Source of the DNA: Leptodontidium sp. MPI-SDFR-AT-0119
Taxonomy: Eukaryota > Ascomycota > Leotiomycetes > Helotiales > Leptodontidiaceae
Direction of reading: 5' to 3'
DNA: 64,000 nucleotides
NCBI GenBank assembly: GCA_020726505.1
Contig: JAHLEZ010000021.1
Span: 186,001 to 250,000 of the forward strand
Position 1 is the first letter of the stretch; each line of letters opens with the position of its first letter. Under the pieces are notes generated by a model. The model was not told the origin of the DNA and searched no databases. It saw only the letters and a list, made by a program, of their open reading frames with translations. The position numbers were made by a program, and so were the translations under genes. Below, piece after piece: positions 21,522 through 32,534 of the stretch.

Positions 21522-23089
21522 GTTCTGGAAGATGACGGCTACAGAGGTTGGCCTTCGCGCCGCGAACCTCGCTTTGATCAACATGATGCCGCTCTATCTT
21601 GGGCCCCACCTTAGTTTCCTTGCAGATCTCTTTGGTATGTCCCTAAAGTCATTCCGAATGGTCCATCGTTCGGCAGGTATAGTATCGTTCGTCCTCGTGC
21701 TTCTCCACATCTTCGCCGTGATCGCTGGTGGCATCGGAGACTTCTCTTTAAGGGTGCCCGAGAATCTCTATGGAGTAGTTGTTAGTCTCCCGATTCCTTC
21801 ACGATCACAATGCTAACCTCGAATACCCTGCAGGGCGGGTCGGCTTTGCCTCTCTTGATCCTCCTCTCGATCCCAACCCTCCGCAAACCGTCGTACGAGC
21901 TTTTCCTCCGCATACATCAAGCCTTAGCGGTGCTGTTGACGTGCGCCACGATACGACATCTCTCGTCGATATCTCACTTCCGATGGCTCTACGTTTACAT
22001 CTTTGTGGGAATAGTCTCTGCGTTGCTTGTCTTTCAATGTGGCTGCGTGGTCTTTCGGAATCAGACCTGGGGACGCGAGTTTGCTCGAGCCTACATCACT
22101 CGCTTTAATGACACAGTCCGGGTCCGGATCACGGTGTCGCGGCCAGTCGAGGTCAAAGCAGGTCAGTATATCAACTTGTGGATCCCCTCCATCAGCTGGT
22201 ATATCTTCCAGAGCCATCCCTTTGTGGTGACCAACTGGGCCGAGGGCAAGCAAGGCACGTTGGAACTCTTCATCCAGCCACGGGGAGGCTTGACCCGCGA
22301 GCTCTTTAGTCACGGAACGCTTGATACGCGTGACGCCGTACCTCGCCGAGCGTTTTTTAGCGGACCGCACGGCATCAGCATACCAGTCGTGGAGTATGAG
22401 ACCATTCTCATGGTCGCGACGGGCTTCGGTATTGCTGCGCAGCTACCATACCTCCGTAAGCTCATCCACGGCTATCAGACCTGCAAAACTCGCACGCGCC
22501 GAGTTCATTTGGTGTGGCAGCTTCAGAGCCTCGGTAAACTCCTTCCGATGTTGTATGACTACATACAGCTAACAGCCGCAGACATTGGCCTGGCTGCGGA
22601 GTCACTGTTGAATGATGCCTTAGATGAAGATACGCTAGACAACAGCTATGTAAGTAATGCAGTGCATCGTGTCGCCGTTTCAACTCATCTTGGGATAGAT
22701 CCTCTGTATCTCGATATACGTTGAATCAGAAGGTGTTGCCAAGGTGCCCTTCGGCCAGCGTGCAACGATCTATCCAGGGACGGCTGACCTTGAAGGCATC
22801 CTTCAAGATGAGGTAACTGGGAAGTATATCCAAAGGCTGCAGACAGTATCAGAAGAGAGGGGCAAGATACTTATGATGGGTAGAAAACCATCCTGTACTC
22901 TCAGAGCTGCAAAGGTACTGATGCATAGTAGTGTCCGGAAGTGGCGCGCTTAGGGACCATCTGCGAGCTCTTGTCCGTCCACACTTGAATGATGGAGTAC
23001 GACTGCAGGAATTAGAATTTCAACCGAGTAACGATAGCACTCGTGGTTGGAATTTCTGTTGGTTGAGACTTAAGCCAAGACCTACATAG
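21292..23089 (+). CDS. Ferric reductase (FRE/NOX-type), start codon apparently ATA
   Basis: Exons 21292-21780, 21834-22533, 22582-22649, 22699-22879 and 22929-23089 join in frame and match the paralogue at 32.5-34.3 kb exon by exon. The family moves electrons from NADPH through FAD and two hemes across the plasma membrane to reduce iron or copper. Visible features: an N-terminal hydrophobic helix region, heme His pairs (MVHRSAG with LLHIF; RIHQAL with IRH), FAD motif HPFVVTNW, nucleotide site GPHGISIP plus ATGFGIAAQLPYL, and a C-terminal VSGSGALRDHL. The homologue starts with ATG; here the aligned codon is ATA (21292-21294). No in-frame ATG lies between there and about residue 40, and a CT-rich leader sits immediately upstream as in the paralogue. 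The start is probably lost (G to A), unless an undetected upstream exon uses the nearby TCATAG acceptor. Confidence 0.78.
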
Positions 23090-24777
23090 CTCAGAATAGA
23101 TAGATCTAATAAATATATTGCAAGTTGTTAGAGACCATCAGGGAGAGAAGTTGCTTTGTCGTCGCCCAAACAGTTGACATTAAATGTCCATTCGTTTATT
23201 CATGGTCGAGTTTTGACTCCTGTGCATCGCCGGTTACCCGAAGAAAGCACTGTGTTTCGAGACGAGAGACTTGTAGAGGTGGGAGGGATATATGGAGACG
23301 ATGGTAGTTGAAAATGAGCAGTGCAGAGTAGTGGAGTTCGAAAACAAGGGAAATAACCTGGGCATTATTGGAAGGGAACGTTTCGCGAGCTGTGACGGGA
23401 CTTTTGTCATGGGGTGGACCCGTGTGATGGGAAGGTTCTGCGTACTGAGTGATCAACTGCCTTGACTCGTAACTTTGAAAGATGTAAGAAGATGCTCGGG
23501 AAGGGAGGTAGCGGGCTCGGTGCAAAATGCAGGTGAATGTCATTCGGGACCTCTCCTTCCTCATTGCTTCCCTATATCATCCCGCGCATCAGAGCCCATG
23601 ACGGCTGCCGAAGAAAATTAGTTTGGATTGGGAGGGAAGGCGGAGGGAGTTGAAGGACTTGAAGCAGGGAACGAGAAGCAATGAGGAAATCACTGAAATA
23701 GGCTACTATGCATCAATTTTGCGGCAGCAAGAACTGCAGGTACAATTGTCTACATATGCGGCTGCTTTCCATTTTTCGGACCTTCTTGATCTTCTATCCA
23801 TTCACAGGTTGTCCAACTACCTTCCTGGTTTTTCTTCTTTGGCAATTTCCCTCCTCTCGTTCTTTTTGGAACTGCTGTTCTCGATGTCTTCAGGTAGCAA
23901 GTTCTTCGGGAGGGGATAGGCGGTTTGCTAAACCAATATTAGCACTGTCGAGTATCCCACCACTCGACTTACTATTTCTCTGAATGATGACTGTTGTGAT
24001 ACATAGCCCTTGGATTTATAAGTCGTATATTTGCCATGCTTCCATATGAGCAGTGCTACCTCGACACCTTCAAATTCCCCTAATTCGTAAGCCTTATTAA
24101 TCAACGTGTTTTCCCTCCTCTTGAGTCCCTCATTCTCTCTTTTTTTCCTTCTCCTCTGTTCGTTGAGTTTGACGTCTGTGTTATCCATAGAAGTCCAGGT
24201 GTTCTGTTCAATTCCGCTTGCACATCAACTAGACAAAGGCTGTCTTTTGGTGATGATCCTGAACTTATAGCCCTGTCACCCATCGAGGAGCCTGAAAGGG
24301 TCCCCTTCATACCAAGGCGATGAGCTAAAATTAAACATACCTCTTTCGAAATGGCCATCATCATCAAAGACCACCTAACTGACCCACCCCTCAAAGTAGA
24401 AGGCGATGTGGGGTGGGATTGCGAAGAGCGCAACCATCAAGAAGTAGATGGGGATGACCAATGACACACTCGTGGTCATCATGGTGAATCCGTTTGGATT
24501 CTGATGACCAGTATACGAATTTGTCTTCTATAGTTTGCATTATGGTCACCGTGCCGTAATACTTACGATGATGGAGGCATGTCACTTGTCTGTTCGACAG
24601 TGATCACATTCTCAAAATTCGAAGGTGACAAGCACTGCATACAGTTATCACAAGTCGCGAAGAACCATAGAACTCAAGATTATGGGATGCCCAAGATAGT
24701 CTGCGGCTTCCCATCTCCTAAACATGTCTTCATAGAAATATATGGTAGTAGTGTATATGCCAAGAGCAGACTTGACC
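23090..24777. other. Intergenic; one dispersed repeat, no gene
   Basis: About 24460-24700 resembles 61190-61400. Shared blocks include ACTCGTGGTCATC and AAGGTGACAAGCA(C/T)TGC. Short frames on both strands at 23196-24585 have no recognisable domain. I see no supported gene. Confidence 0.5.
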
Positions 24778-25890
24778 CTATTTATAACGCCATCCTCGGT
24801 GAGTAGTGACTGCCGCAAGTGCCACTATCCATTTGAGATCCCCCTCCCTCCAGTCACAATCTAAGAGCGGATGCTGTGAGTGTCAGCAACGAGTTTTTAG
24901 ACGATTAGCCCTACTCACAGACAAGAGCTGTTCAAGCGACGTCGCTGACGTGGTCATCGCTAGAAAGCTAACCGCTTTACCATCAGAAGGCCAGTATCTG
25001 AAGTCCTCCAAGCCCATAGACCCACTGCTACTGAGGTATTTTTGCATGAGTTCCATGGTTACATACCCTAAAGCCTTCAGGTCTTGTATAGGGGTGATCT
25101 CCTTGCAGGACTCATGACTTGCTATTCAATGCGTCAGCACAGATTCGGTACATCCATTTCCGACTTACTCATTTTCACAGTACCATCAGCGTCGAGAAGG
25201 ATATTTGAGCAATTGTAGGGACCCGGTTCTAAGCCGTTCGCCGCAAGATACGCGAGACCATCAAGGATCTCCATCAGTTAGCAACGGAATCACAGACCAA
25301 ATAATGATACTCACCTGTCCTACTATAGCCGCCAGCTGAAGCTCGGTAAGGAAAGGGGGGGAGCATGCAATATGTGCAAGGGAGATGGGCTCATAGCCAA
25401 AAACGGCAAAGTAAGAGTCTTCGAGGCTGAAACATTCCAGCATTTGATGCAAGTTTCTGTGGCCAAGTGACTGTAGCATGCGGACCTCGTCAGCACCCTG
25501 AAAGCGCTTCATCGTAAAGAGATCATGAGTGGCCCTTCGGGAAACAACGATGACAAAGCTACCGAGCCCGAGCTCGAAGACTTGTTTGTAATGATCCCAC
25601 GGTGACTCCAATATCATCTTGGGCGTCCCGATGGCTTCAGCAGTCGGTACCAGTGCCTGGCTGTGTGGTACAGGTTTGGCTATGACGGTTGGAGTTGCAG
25701 GTGTGTTACCTTTAGAACAGTTCGTTCCATGGTGCGTCTCTGAAGGTGACACTCTCCTCTTCTTCGAGCTTGGTATCACCTCGTGCAACGGTAACGAGCG
25801 CTCAGGTGTATGTTTTTGCAGTAATATTTCAATCTTAAGTACAAGATCTATGTCAATCTTTGTGCTGCGATCTAGGACGGTGGAAGCCAT
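24778..25890 (-). CDS. Pseudokinase with degenerate catalytic loop, 4 exons
   Basis: Exons 25890-25315, 25268-25169, 25121-24919 and 24873-24778 give 324 aa with canonical GT-AG borders. Exon lengths (576 and 100 nt) match the paralogue at 19.8 kb. The N-terminal ~80 residues are charged, with an NLS-like SSKKRRVS. The kinase fold keeps the β3 Lys (LFTMKRFQG), but the catalytic loop reads LEPGPYNCSNILLDADG, so HRD has become EPG. DFG is missing after VKM. The tail (HPLLDCDW to GWRYK) matches the end of the 37.6-kb gene. It is predicted to be catalytically dead and may act as a scaffold or decoy. No partner is evident. Confidence 0.8.
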
Positions 25891-26025
25891 ACTGAACAGA
25901 TATCAAGAGGAATGATTGTTGTGAGAGGATAGACAACCCAAAGTATTTGTGGGTTGTCTTGATAAGTCAGCAGTCAGCAGCTTAACCAAGGTGATTCAAC
26001 TACCGGTGGTCATAAGCGGGTGGGA

Positions 26026-26205
26026 GCCATCAATTTCTGGAGGCATCAATTTGGCATCCATTAATTTGGCATCCATCAATTTGGCATCCATCAACTTTGG
26101 CATCCATCAATTTGGCAGCCCTCAACTTTGGAAAGCATTTTAGGATCCATCAGTTTTTGGTGGGATCAATTCTGGGATCCATCAACTTTGGGAGCCATTA
26201 CCATC
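26026..26205. repeat. Degenerate 15-16-bp minisatellite
   Basis: About a dozen units of ATCAATTTGGCATCC follow each other. They are cleanest at 26043-26120 and degrade on the right (ATCAACTTTGGGAGCC, ATCAATTCTGGGATCC). Reading through gives SINLASINLA, but the units vary in length (15, 16), so it is not a coding array. Confidence 0.85.
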
Positions 26206-26748
26206 GGTTTTCGGAAGCGTCCATTTTAGGCCACTGATTGAAGACTAGGTGATGTACCTGACAGGGTGCTTTCGCAAAGATCGATGTCGCCGGTTAGAGG
26301 TGCGACACCATATCGAACTCCTGACTAATCAGCCGAACGCAGTTGGTCTTTCCGCAAGGCTTTCAACTGGCGTGTCTCGATGGACAACGCAGTATTCACG
26401 CTGCGCGGAAGTTCCTCCTCGGTGGACGGTCCATCTCTATACATCCGGTGAGCAGCTTGCTCTCTGCCTGGAATGAAAGCTGATCTCCGCTAGATATCAA
26501 CGAGGACCTGAAAAACATGTCTCAACGAGCAGCATTTCACCGAAGACTGCTTGTGAATTGAGCTCTCGGAACGCCGACAACGACCACCTCCTCCACCACC
26601 GCAGCCTCCTAACTATACGGGAAAATATCCAGCCTTTGTCTGCGACTCCTGCATATGCACGACGAACTACAACCTGCACGCAGCATGCGCGTTTAGGCTC
26701 ACCTTAGACCCTCGCCCTCACGCCCGCCCGACATCTTCTCCTATTGAT

Positions 26749-27136
26749 ATGGCTGGGATTGGAAACCGTCAATTTGAATTGTATTGGAGAACGCAAGTGC
26801 TACAACTCTTCACATTAGTAGTCACGAAGTTAGTAACTCAACAATACCTCAGCAAAGCTTTTGCACATCCTAGCGGTGCCATATTCTTCTTCAACTTCTG
26901 CATCAAATTTGGAGAGTCCGTAACCCTCGCGGAGGCACACACGCTTCGATTCATTGCAGAGCATACCTCCATTCCCGTACCCAAAGTACACCATGCTTTC
27001 GCACACCGCGGCAAAACCTATATACTTATGGAAAGGATTCGTGGCGAGACTATGGCAAAGAGATGGCGTTCGCTATCGAACATGTCGAAGGCATCAATTT
27101 TCAACCAACTCAAGCAAATGTCATTCGTACGAGTCA
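26749..27136 (+). pseudogene. APH-family phosphotransferase, N-terminal fragment
   Basis: The frame carries the start of a fungal aminoglycoside-phosphotransferase-like (APH) domain: TLAEAHTLRFIAEHTSIPVP, then KVHHAFAHRGKTYILMERI, GETMAKRW and QLKQM. This is the N-lobe and hinge. The catalytic HGD and metal-binding DxD that should follow are absent because the gene ends where the 17-bp repeat array begins at about 27139. An upstream exon may lie near 26510-26700 but is not clear. It is a truncated, very probably inactive gene. Confidence 0.6.
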
Positions 27137-27138
27137 AT

Positions 27139-27446
27139 GGCTGGCACAAAACTTATGTTGGTACTAAAGTCCAGTTGGTGCCATGAAATTATTAATACAA
27201 ATAATTTGCTGGTGCTAAAGAACTTTTGTACCAAGAAATGGTTAGTGCAAACGGATAGGTGGCACAAATAGAGCATTAGTACCATCAAAGTACTGGTGCC
27301 ATTGTATTTCTAGTACAAACAAGCTGTAAGTACTAACGGTTTATTAGTACTACCATATTGTAGGTACAAACAGTTTGTTGGCACCATAAACCGAATGGTA
27401 CTAGTAAGTGATTGGTGCATACAAGTTGTTGGTACAAGTGGTCTGG
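27139..27446. repeat. Degenerate 17-bp minisatellite, about 18 units
   Basis: Units such as TTAGTACCATCAAAGTA, CTGGTGCCATTGTATTT and TTGGCACCATAAACCGA recur every 17 bp for about 308 bp. The core TTGGTRC(C/A)A is conserved and the rest varies. A 17-bp period is not a multiple of three, so the array is non-coding. Confidence 0.85.
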
Positions 27447-27671
27447 CCCTCAGTGTCTAGATGGTCCTATACCACCTAAGGCTACTCGTGCATCTTACAA
27501 CTAGCTCACGTGTTCTAGGGCGGCTTGGCTTACTTACGCTCAACGTGGAGAGGATGATCGGGCACAAACTTCTGATGAGAGATGGCACGCGTGTTCACTG
27601 CAGGCTATAGTTCAGGGACAGTTCTAGGTTAAATTTTGATAGAAATAAACAGTATAAAATCTATAAGAACC

Positions 27672-30600
27672 TCACTCGATCCTAGATTCCGTCTGCAACT
27701 CCGCTTCAGACAAAAGCTGAGAAATAGAAGCCTCCAGCTCTTCGTTTATGTGAATGTCCCTTTCCGGGATTAGAAGTAATATGTGAGCCCGATTGGCGAT
27801 CGCCGCTTCGTAACACACTTGTGGGGTCAGAATATTCAAGTCGGTATCATAAACCCTTATTCGATCCGCTTTCCTCATATACTTCATGGCTATTCGCTCA
27901 ACTTCGGATGGATCAGACGAATCAACGTGAAGGGTTTGGGCGGTCCTCCAAACGCCTCGTTCCCGAATCTTGAACGTGATCCAGGAGTCCGACTTCTCCT
28001 GAGCTAGCGGAGTTGAATCCTGCAAAAGTGAGCCTGCCGAAATAGATAATCGGGAGTAGGATCTTACCTGGTGCTTTCTAGCTCTTGGTGTGGTACGATG
28101 CTGTTGAGCTGGTGCAGGATGTTCGTCTGAACCTATTGACTTCTCCCGTTCTAACCTCTCTTGGTTTCGCCTACCTTGTCGCTGTCTCGCCTCTTTCTGT
28201 AAATCTAGTTCCGGTTCTTGGCCTGATTGCAAATTCAAGCCTGTAGTCCCCTGGCCCCCATCATCACCTGTCTGAGCTTGTTGACGTTGATGTGCTTGGC
28301 GTAATACAGCGGCAACTCTCTCCATATCAAATTGCGTGCGACGCTTTCGCTCTTTCTCGAGTTGTTCTTGCTCCAGCCTCTCTTGTTGCAGCCTCTCTTC
28401 CTCCTGCCTCTCTTGGTCCAATCTCTCTTGTTCCAGTCTCTCTTCCTCCTGCCTCTCCTGTTCTAGTCGCACTTGCTCCAATCGCTCTTGCTCCAGTCTC
28501 TCCTGTTCCAGTCTCTCCTGTTCTAGTCGCTCTTGCTCCAATCGCTCTTGCTCCAGTCTCTCCTGTTCCAGTCTCTCCTGTTCTAGTCGCTCTTGCTCCA
28601 ATCGCTCTTGCTCCAGTCTCTCCTGTTCCAGTCTCTCCTGTTCTAGTCGCTCTTGCTCCAGTCGCTCCTGTTCCAGTCTCTCCTGTTCTAGTCGCTCTTG
28701 CTCCAGTCGCTCTTGTTCCAGTCTCAATTCCTCCTGCGTCTCTTGGTCCAGTCTCTCTTGCTCTAGTCTCTGACGCTCCTGGTCTTCCAACCAGTCTTGC
28801 ATACTCTCATCTATACTTCCCTCTGCTCGCTCCACAGCCCCTTCTTCCGTGATGTTCGAACGTGCGGGTGGCTCACCCCTATCGTCTCTCTGCTGGTACA
28901 GTGTCAATATACCATCGTAATTCTCCATCACGTGGTCTGGCGATCGCTGAGACTGGTTCGTGTTGTCATCTAGTGAGTAATTGGATTCGTCTATTCCTCT
29001 GCCTTGCGGCGAACCGCCTACGCTCTGAGGGAGGTCATCTGGCTGGCCGATGTCATGTGTCGCCGACGGTTTACCAAAGAAAGCGAAGTAGACTGATTTC
29101 CGGACAAAGAACGATGTGACGTTTTTCCCTTGCTCTTGTCGTCCATCATGTAGATGGTTAACGAATAAAAACTGTCGGTCCTCTTCGAATTCGCGAGTGC
29201 TCTGCTTCCCACACCTTTTCTTAATGTGAACGCCTTTCCCAGACGTGACAAGATTGGGTCTCGACTGCAGGTGTTCTGTTGGCGCATTTCCACGCCCTGG
29301 ATACTGCTGCAAGTCGGTGATCTGGTCTGACTCGAACCCTAATTTGGCTGCGAAATCAGCAAAATTGCGAAGTGTAGCCGGGTCCGCTTTGGTTGGAGGT
29401 TTCATCTGGGGGTCTTCTTTCTGGGGCTTCTTGGGCATATCGGGCCAATGTCGCATCGCAAAGGCGTATATCTGTCGATACCCAAGGTCGACTTGGTCTT
29501 CGGGGGTGCCCTTCCTATATATGAATTCATCCTCGGTGACTTGCAACTTCACTTGCCCTGACTCCTGGTTCACACCAGTAAACCTTCGTTTCATTGCGGT
29601 TGAAAGACTCTGCCCGGGGGACAACGTCGTGAGCCTTTTCACGCAGTTCACGCAGTTTTCCAGGTAGATGACGTCCCTGAAGAACGTAAGAATTGATGGG
29701 ATCAAGCCCTCGATCATTCTTAGTTTGTTCCATATGTCCTCCCGCTCACTTTCGTCGAAGGCGCTAAAGATCTCACCGGCTCGAAGTTGGCTCCGCAGTA
29801 GCTTGGCATCCGTCGTTGACGCCCGTGGCGCTCTCATCTGCAAGGCCTGTACCGTAGCTGTGTCGATTCTTGACATTGCGTCCTTGTTGCCTCCAACCAG
29901 TCCGGACCAGACTCTCTTGATGTGACGGAGGTAATGTAGCATCTCCTGTTCCCACAGCGTTAGCAGATCGCCAATCACGTCAGAATCACCCACCTCATCA
30001 CATCTCAACGGGAAGTGCTTATGAATCGTGGTGAGCTTCATATCATCCCACAGTCCGGGGATAACTAGCAAAGCGTCAAAGGCGTCTGTGAGATCCTCAT
30101 GCTTGTAAAGTGTTTTGAGACTTTTTGGTCGGATCCCCTGCAGGCGGGATTTCCACCGTAACTTGGAGTCAAGGTTCCTCTCAGCATCATACTGGCGCAG
30201 CTTGCGGTAGATCTCGCCGTCCGTGGGCTTCTGCTCGTTGGAATATTCCTCGACGAGCCATGATCTAAGATTGGTGTTAAGTTTTGGAAGGTAAAGATCG
30301 ACGGTCCACCACCTGTCCGTTGGCAAGAGGAACTCTCGCGCAGCTTCAATCCTGTGTCGGCCATGAAGGCATTCAAGGTGACAGCTGGTCGGAAATTTTA
30401 GCATCGGATAGCCGCCTAGGTGACCCGCTAACAGCTGTTCTGTGGAGACACCAGAATGGCGCATCGCATTGGCTAGTTGCTGCTGACTAATTAAGGCTGG
30501 CACATGATTCCGAACTGGCAACCGTTGACAGTCTTCATTGCGAAAGCATTCCGTGAGAAACTCCACGTGATCTAGATCGAGTTCTCGTGGCTGGTCCCGC

Positions 30601-30689
30601 CCAAATTGGAGCACGTCGAGGCTGATGCGCGCCGTTCCTTGGTACATCAACCTTCTTTCTGCCTCGAGGAGGGAGTCTTGTCGTTGCAT
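27672..30689 (-). CDS. DUF3723 protein with long Glu/Arg coiled coil
   Basis: An open frame of 1005 codons runs from ATG 30689. Residues ~15-380 match the fungal DUF3723 family as I recall it: [69 protein letters not shown] middle part ends in [18 protein letters not shown]. Residues ~620-800 are a run of EQERL units (coiled coil). The C-terminal ~85 residues form a conserved block ([26 protein letters not shown]) shared with the decayed copy at 9 kb. At least two in-frame introns may lie inside: near 29990-29943 (GTGGGT, CTAAC, CAG), and about 28070-28023 (GTAAGA to TTGCAG). The mature protein may thus be 30-40 aa shorter. DUF3723 genes are frequent Starship cargo. The function is unknown. 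Confidence 0.83.
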   Translation of the reverse strand: MQRQDSLLEAERRLMYQGTARISLDVLQFGRDQPRELDLDHVEFLTECFRNEDCQRLPVRNHVPALISQQQLANAMRHSGVSTEQLLAGHLGGYPMLKFPTSCHLECLHGRHRIEAAREFLLPTDRWWTVDLYLPKLNTNLRSWLVEEYSNEQKPTDGEIYRKLRQYDAERNLDSKLRWKSRLQGIRPKSLKTLYKHEDLTDAFDALLVIPGLWDDMKLTTIHKHFPLRCDEVGDSDVIGDLLTLWEQEMLHYLRHIKRVWSGLVGGNKDAMSRIDTATVQALQMRAPRASTTDAKLLRSQLRAGEIFSAFDESEREDIWNKLRMIEGLIPSILTFFRDVIYLENCVNCVKRLTTLSPGQSLSTAMKRRFTGVNQESGQVKLQVTEDEFIYRKGTPEDQVDLGYRQIYAFAMRHWPDMPKKPQKEDPQMKPPTKADPATLRNFADFAAKLGFESDQITDLQQYPGRGNAPTEHLQSRPNLVTSGKGVHIKKRCGKQSTREFEEDRQFLFVNHLHDGRQEQGKNVTSFFVRKSVYFAFFGKPSATHDIGQPDDLPQSVGGSPQGRGIDESNYSLDDNTNQSQRSPDHVMENYDGILTLYQQRDDRGEPPARSNITEEGAVERAEGSIDESMQDWLEDQERQRLEQERLDQETQEELRLEQERLEQERLEQERLEQERLEQERLEQERLEQERLEQERLEQERLEQERLEQERLEQERLEQERLEQERLEQERLEQERLEQVRLEQERQEEERLEQERLDQERQEEERLQQERLEQEQLEKERKRRTQFDMERVAAVLRQAHQRQQAQTGDDGGQGTTGLNLQSGQEPELDLQKEARQRQGRRNQERLEREKSIGSDEHPAPAQQHRTTPRARKHQVRSYSRLSISAGSLLQDSTPLAQEKSDSWITFKIRERGVWRTAQTLHVDSSDPSEVERIAMKYMRKADRIRVYDTDLNILTPQVCYEAAIANRAHILLLIPERDIHINEELEASISQLLSEAELQTESRIE
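28340..28790 (-). repeat. 15-bp tandem repeats coding EQERL, with 60-bp higher order
   Basis: The 15-bp unit TCTTGCTCCAGTCGC and variants are arranged in larger blocks, several of about 60 bp being near-identical between 28480 and 28690. In frame they give repeated LEQER pentads inside the DUF3723 protein. The array is likely length-polymorphic. Confidence 0.85.
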
Positions 30690-32534
30690 GTCGACGAATC
30701 AACTAGGGTAGAAAATGGAATAGAAAAAGGAGTAGAAGAAGAAGAAAAGGAGTAGAAGAAGAAAAAAAAGGAGTAGAAGAAGAAAAAAAAGGAGAAGAAG
30801 AAGAAGTCGAAAGCCAAGTGGCCATGGAATCTGGGCCTTCTTATACCGCTCAGAGTGGTCATCCTAAAGAAGACCCTCTGTCAGAGTCATCAGAACAGAA
30901 TGCTACTTTCTTCTCCGCTCCTCCTCCACTCTCCAAGCTTAATCAGGTGCACGCCGTTAAACCTAGGTGCATGTGTCAGCTGGGAGACCTCTAATCGGAG
31001 AACATGGCATGTAGGAGACGGAAGTAATTAGGAGCAACCTTGGCGGAGCGAATAGCATCGAGGAGCAATCAGCGAGGAGCCGTGGACAATTCGGAGAGAG
31101 GAGCGAGGAGCGTGTTGCACTGAGGAGTGGCTGGCTCCTCGATGCCGTCTCCTGCATGCTGCTGGCTCCGCGTAGTGTGGGGTGGGGAGCCATTTTCTCC
31201 TTGGGACTGGGCCCTGCATATTTTCGTTTAGAGGCACGTGTAATGTTCAGGCCGGATCTTGAGCCTGACTCTAAATAGTGAATTGTTTTGTTGAAGAATT
31301 GGTACGATACTCATTTCGCAGCCAAGGCCACTGTGGTCAAATCTTGGGTTCATTCACATTGGTCATGAGTTGCCAATACTAATTATTTTGAGAGATCACG
31401 TTTGACTTGAGATGCGACCGCTAGTCCCTTTGCATCTAGTACACTCGCAGTCTGATCTTCACTTGAATAACAACTCGAACAATCAAGTTGGAATTTTTCG
31501 CGGGGATGGCTGAGACCCTGAAGGTTCGTGCTGGAACCGAGCATATGCCAAAATAAGCATAAGTCAAGCGACAATTTAGGGGTAGAATTTTGAGTTTTGG
31601 GGATGGTCTGTTAAGTGGAGCAGCACACCTCCATTACGTGGCTTGTAAGAACCAGCCCAGTTCTCTCTGTTCAGGGTCTCACGTATCCCCTCGACTGAAA
31701 GGCTCACAAGTTGTAATTGAGTAGAGTAGGAATTTGGCGCCCTGTGGCATGTTCGAAGTGAGGCTGGCTCCAGCATCTGTGAGATTCGTCAAGGTCCCCC
31801 AACACGAGCTTCTTCAGGACTCGAGCTGGTGCATCGTACCTGACGGAATTAATGACGTCATCGGACCTTCACAGACGCAGCCTTACCCGTCCGACGCTAC
31901 TGCCAAGACAACAGTTCCTGAATTTTACCCTTTATTCCTGCCAACCACCCCCCTATCTACGCCAGCTTGTACCTCCCAGCTTCCTCCTCCATAAAACATG
32001 CACTACTCGATTACTGTTATGCATTTGTTTGTGCAGCCTGTGCATCTAGTCGTGCATCCGGAAATGGTCGACTAAAGGCTGAGTGAGGGTGGAGTGGCCC
32101 ATCGAGATGATCTAACGGGGCCAAATTCTGCTGCCCTCCATCAGGGAGTCATCGCTCGAATTATTCGAGATGATCCGAGGGAGCCAGATTCAGCTGCCTC
32201 TATCTCAGGCTGTTCTCGATCAAAATGCCCCTACCATAGAACTCGTCCAGGTGAGATCATTCACAACCCACGCATCTGAATGATAAAACATTCAGCCATT
32301 AGACAACTGAATCTTGCACCATTCTGCCCCATGCTGTCCTGTTCCGGGCTCGCTACCGACGTCTGATACTGATGCCATATTTAGAAGTGAGATACAATAC
32401 TACTACTTCACGAAGTATGGCTCACTTTGGATTTATAATATTTAAAATTGTACTCTATCTAAATAAATATCGGCGGGCGGAGCCTGAAGCATAACATAAT
32501 TTCTGCTGTCTAGCTACCCTATCTACCTCACTGA
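30690..32534. other. Intergenic; purine-rich leader and a dispersed repeat
   Basis: 30715-30810 is a GAAGAAGA/GGAGTAG purine tract in the 5' region of the DUF3723 gene. 31040-31170 is rich in GAGGAGC. 31470-31640 is a diverged copy of 57725-57880. Shared blocks include GGGGATG-CTGAGACCC, AATAAGCATAA and AGGGGTAGAATTT. Its short frames are unsupported. No gene is recognised. Confidence 0.5.

Noticed and set aside
28340..28790. Plus-strand Ser/Cys-rich and Val/Ala/Pro-rich frames over the DUF3723 repeat
   Set aside because: These are shadows of the minus-strand EQERL coding repeat.
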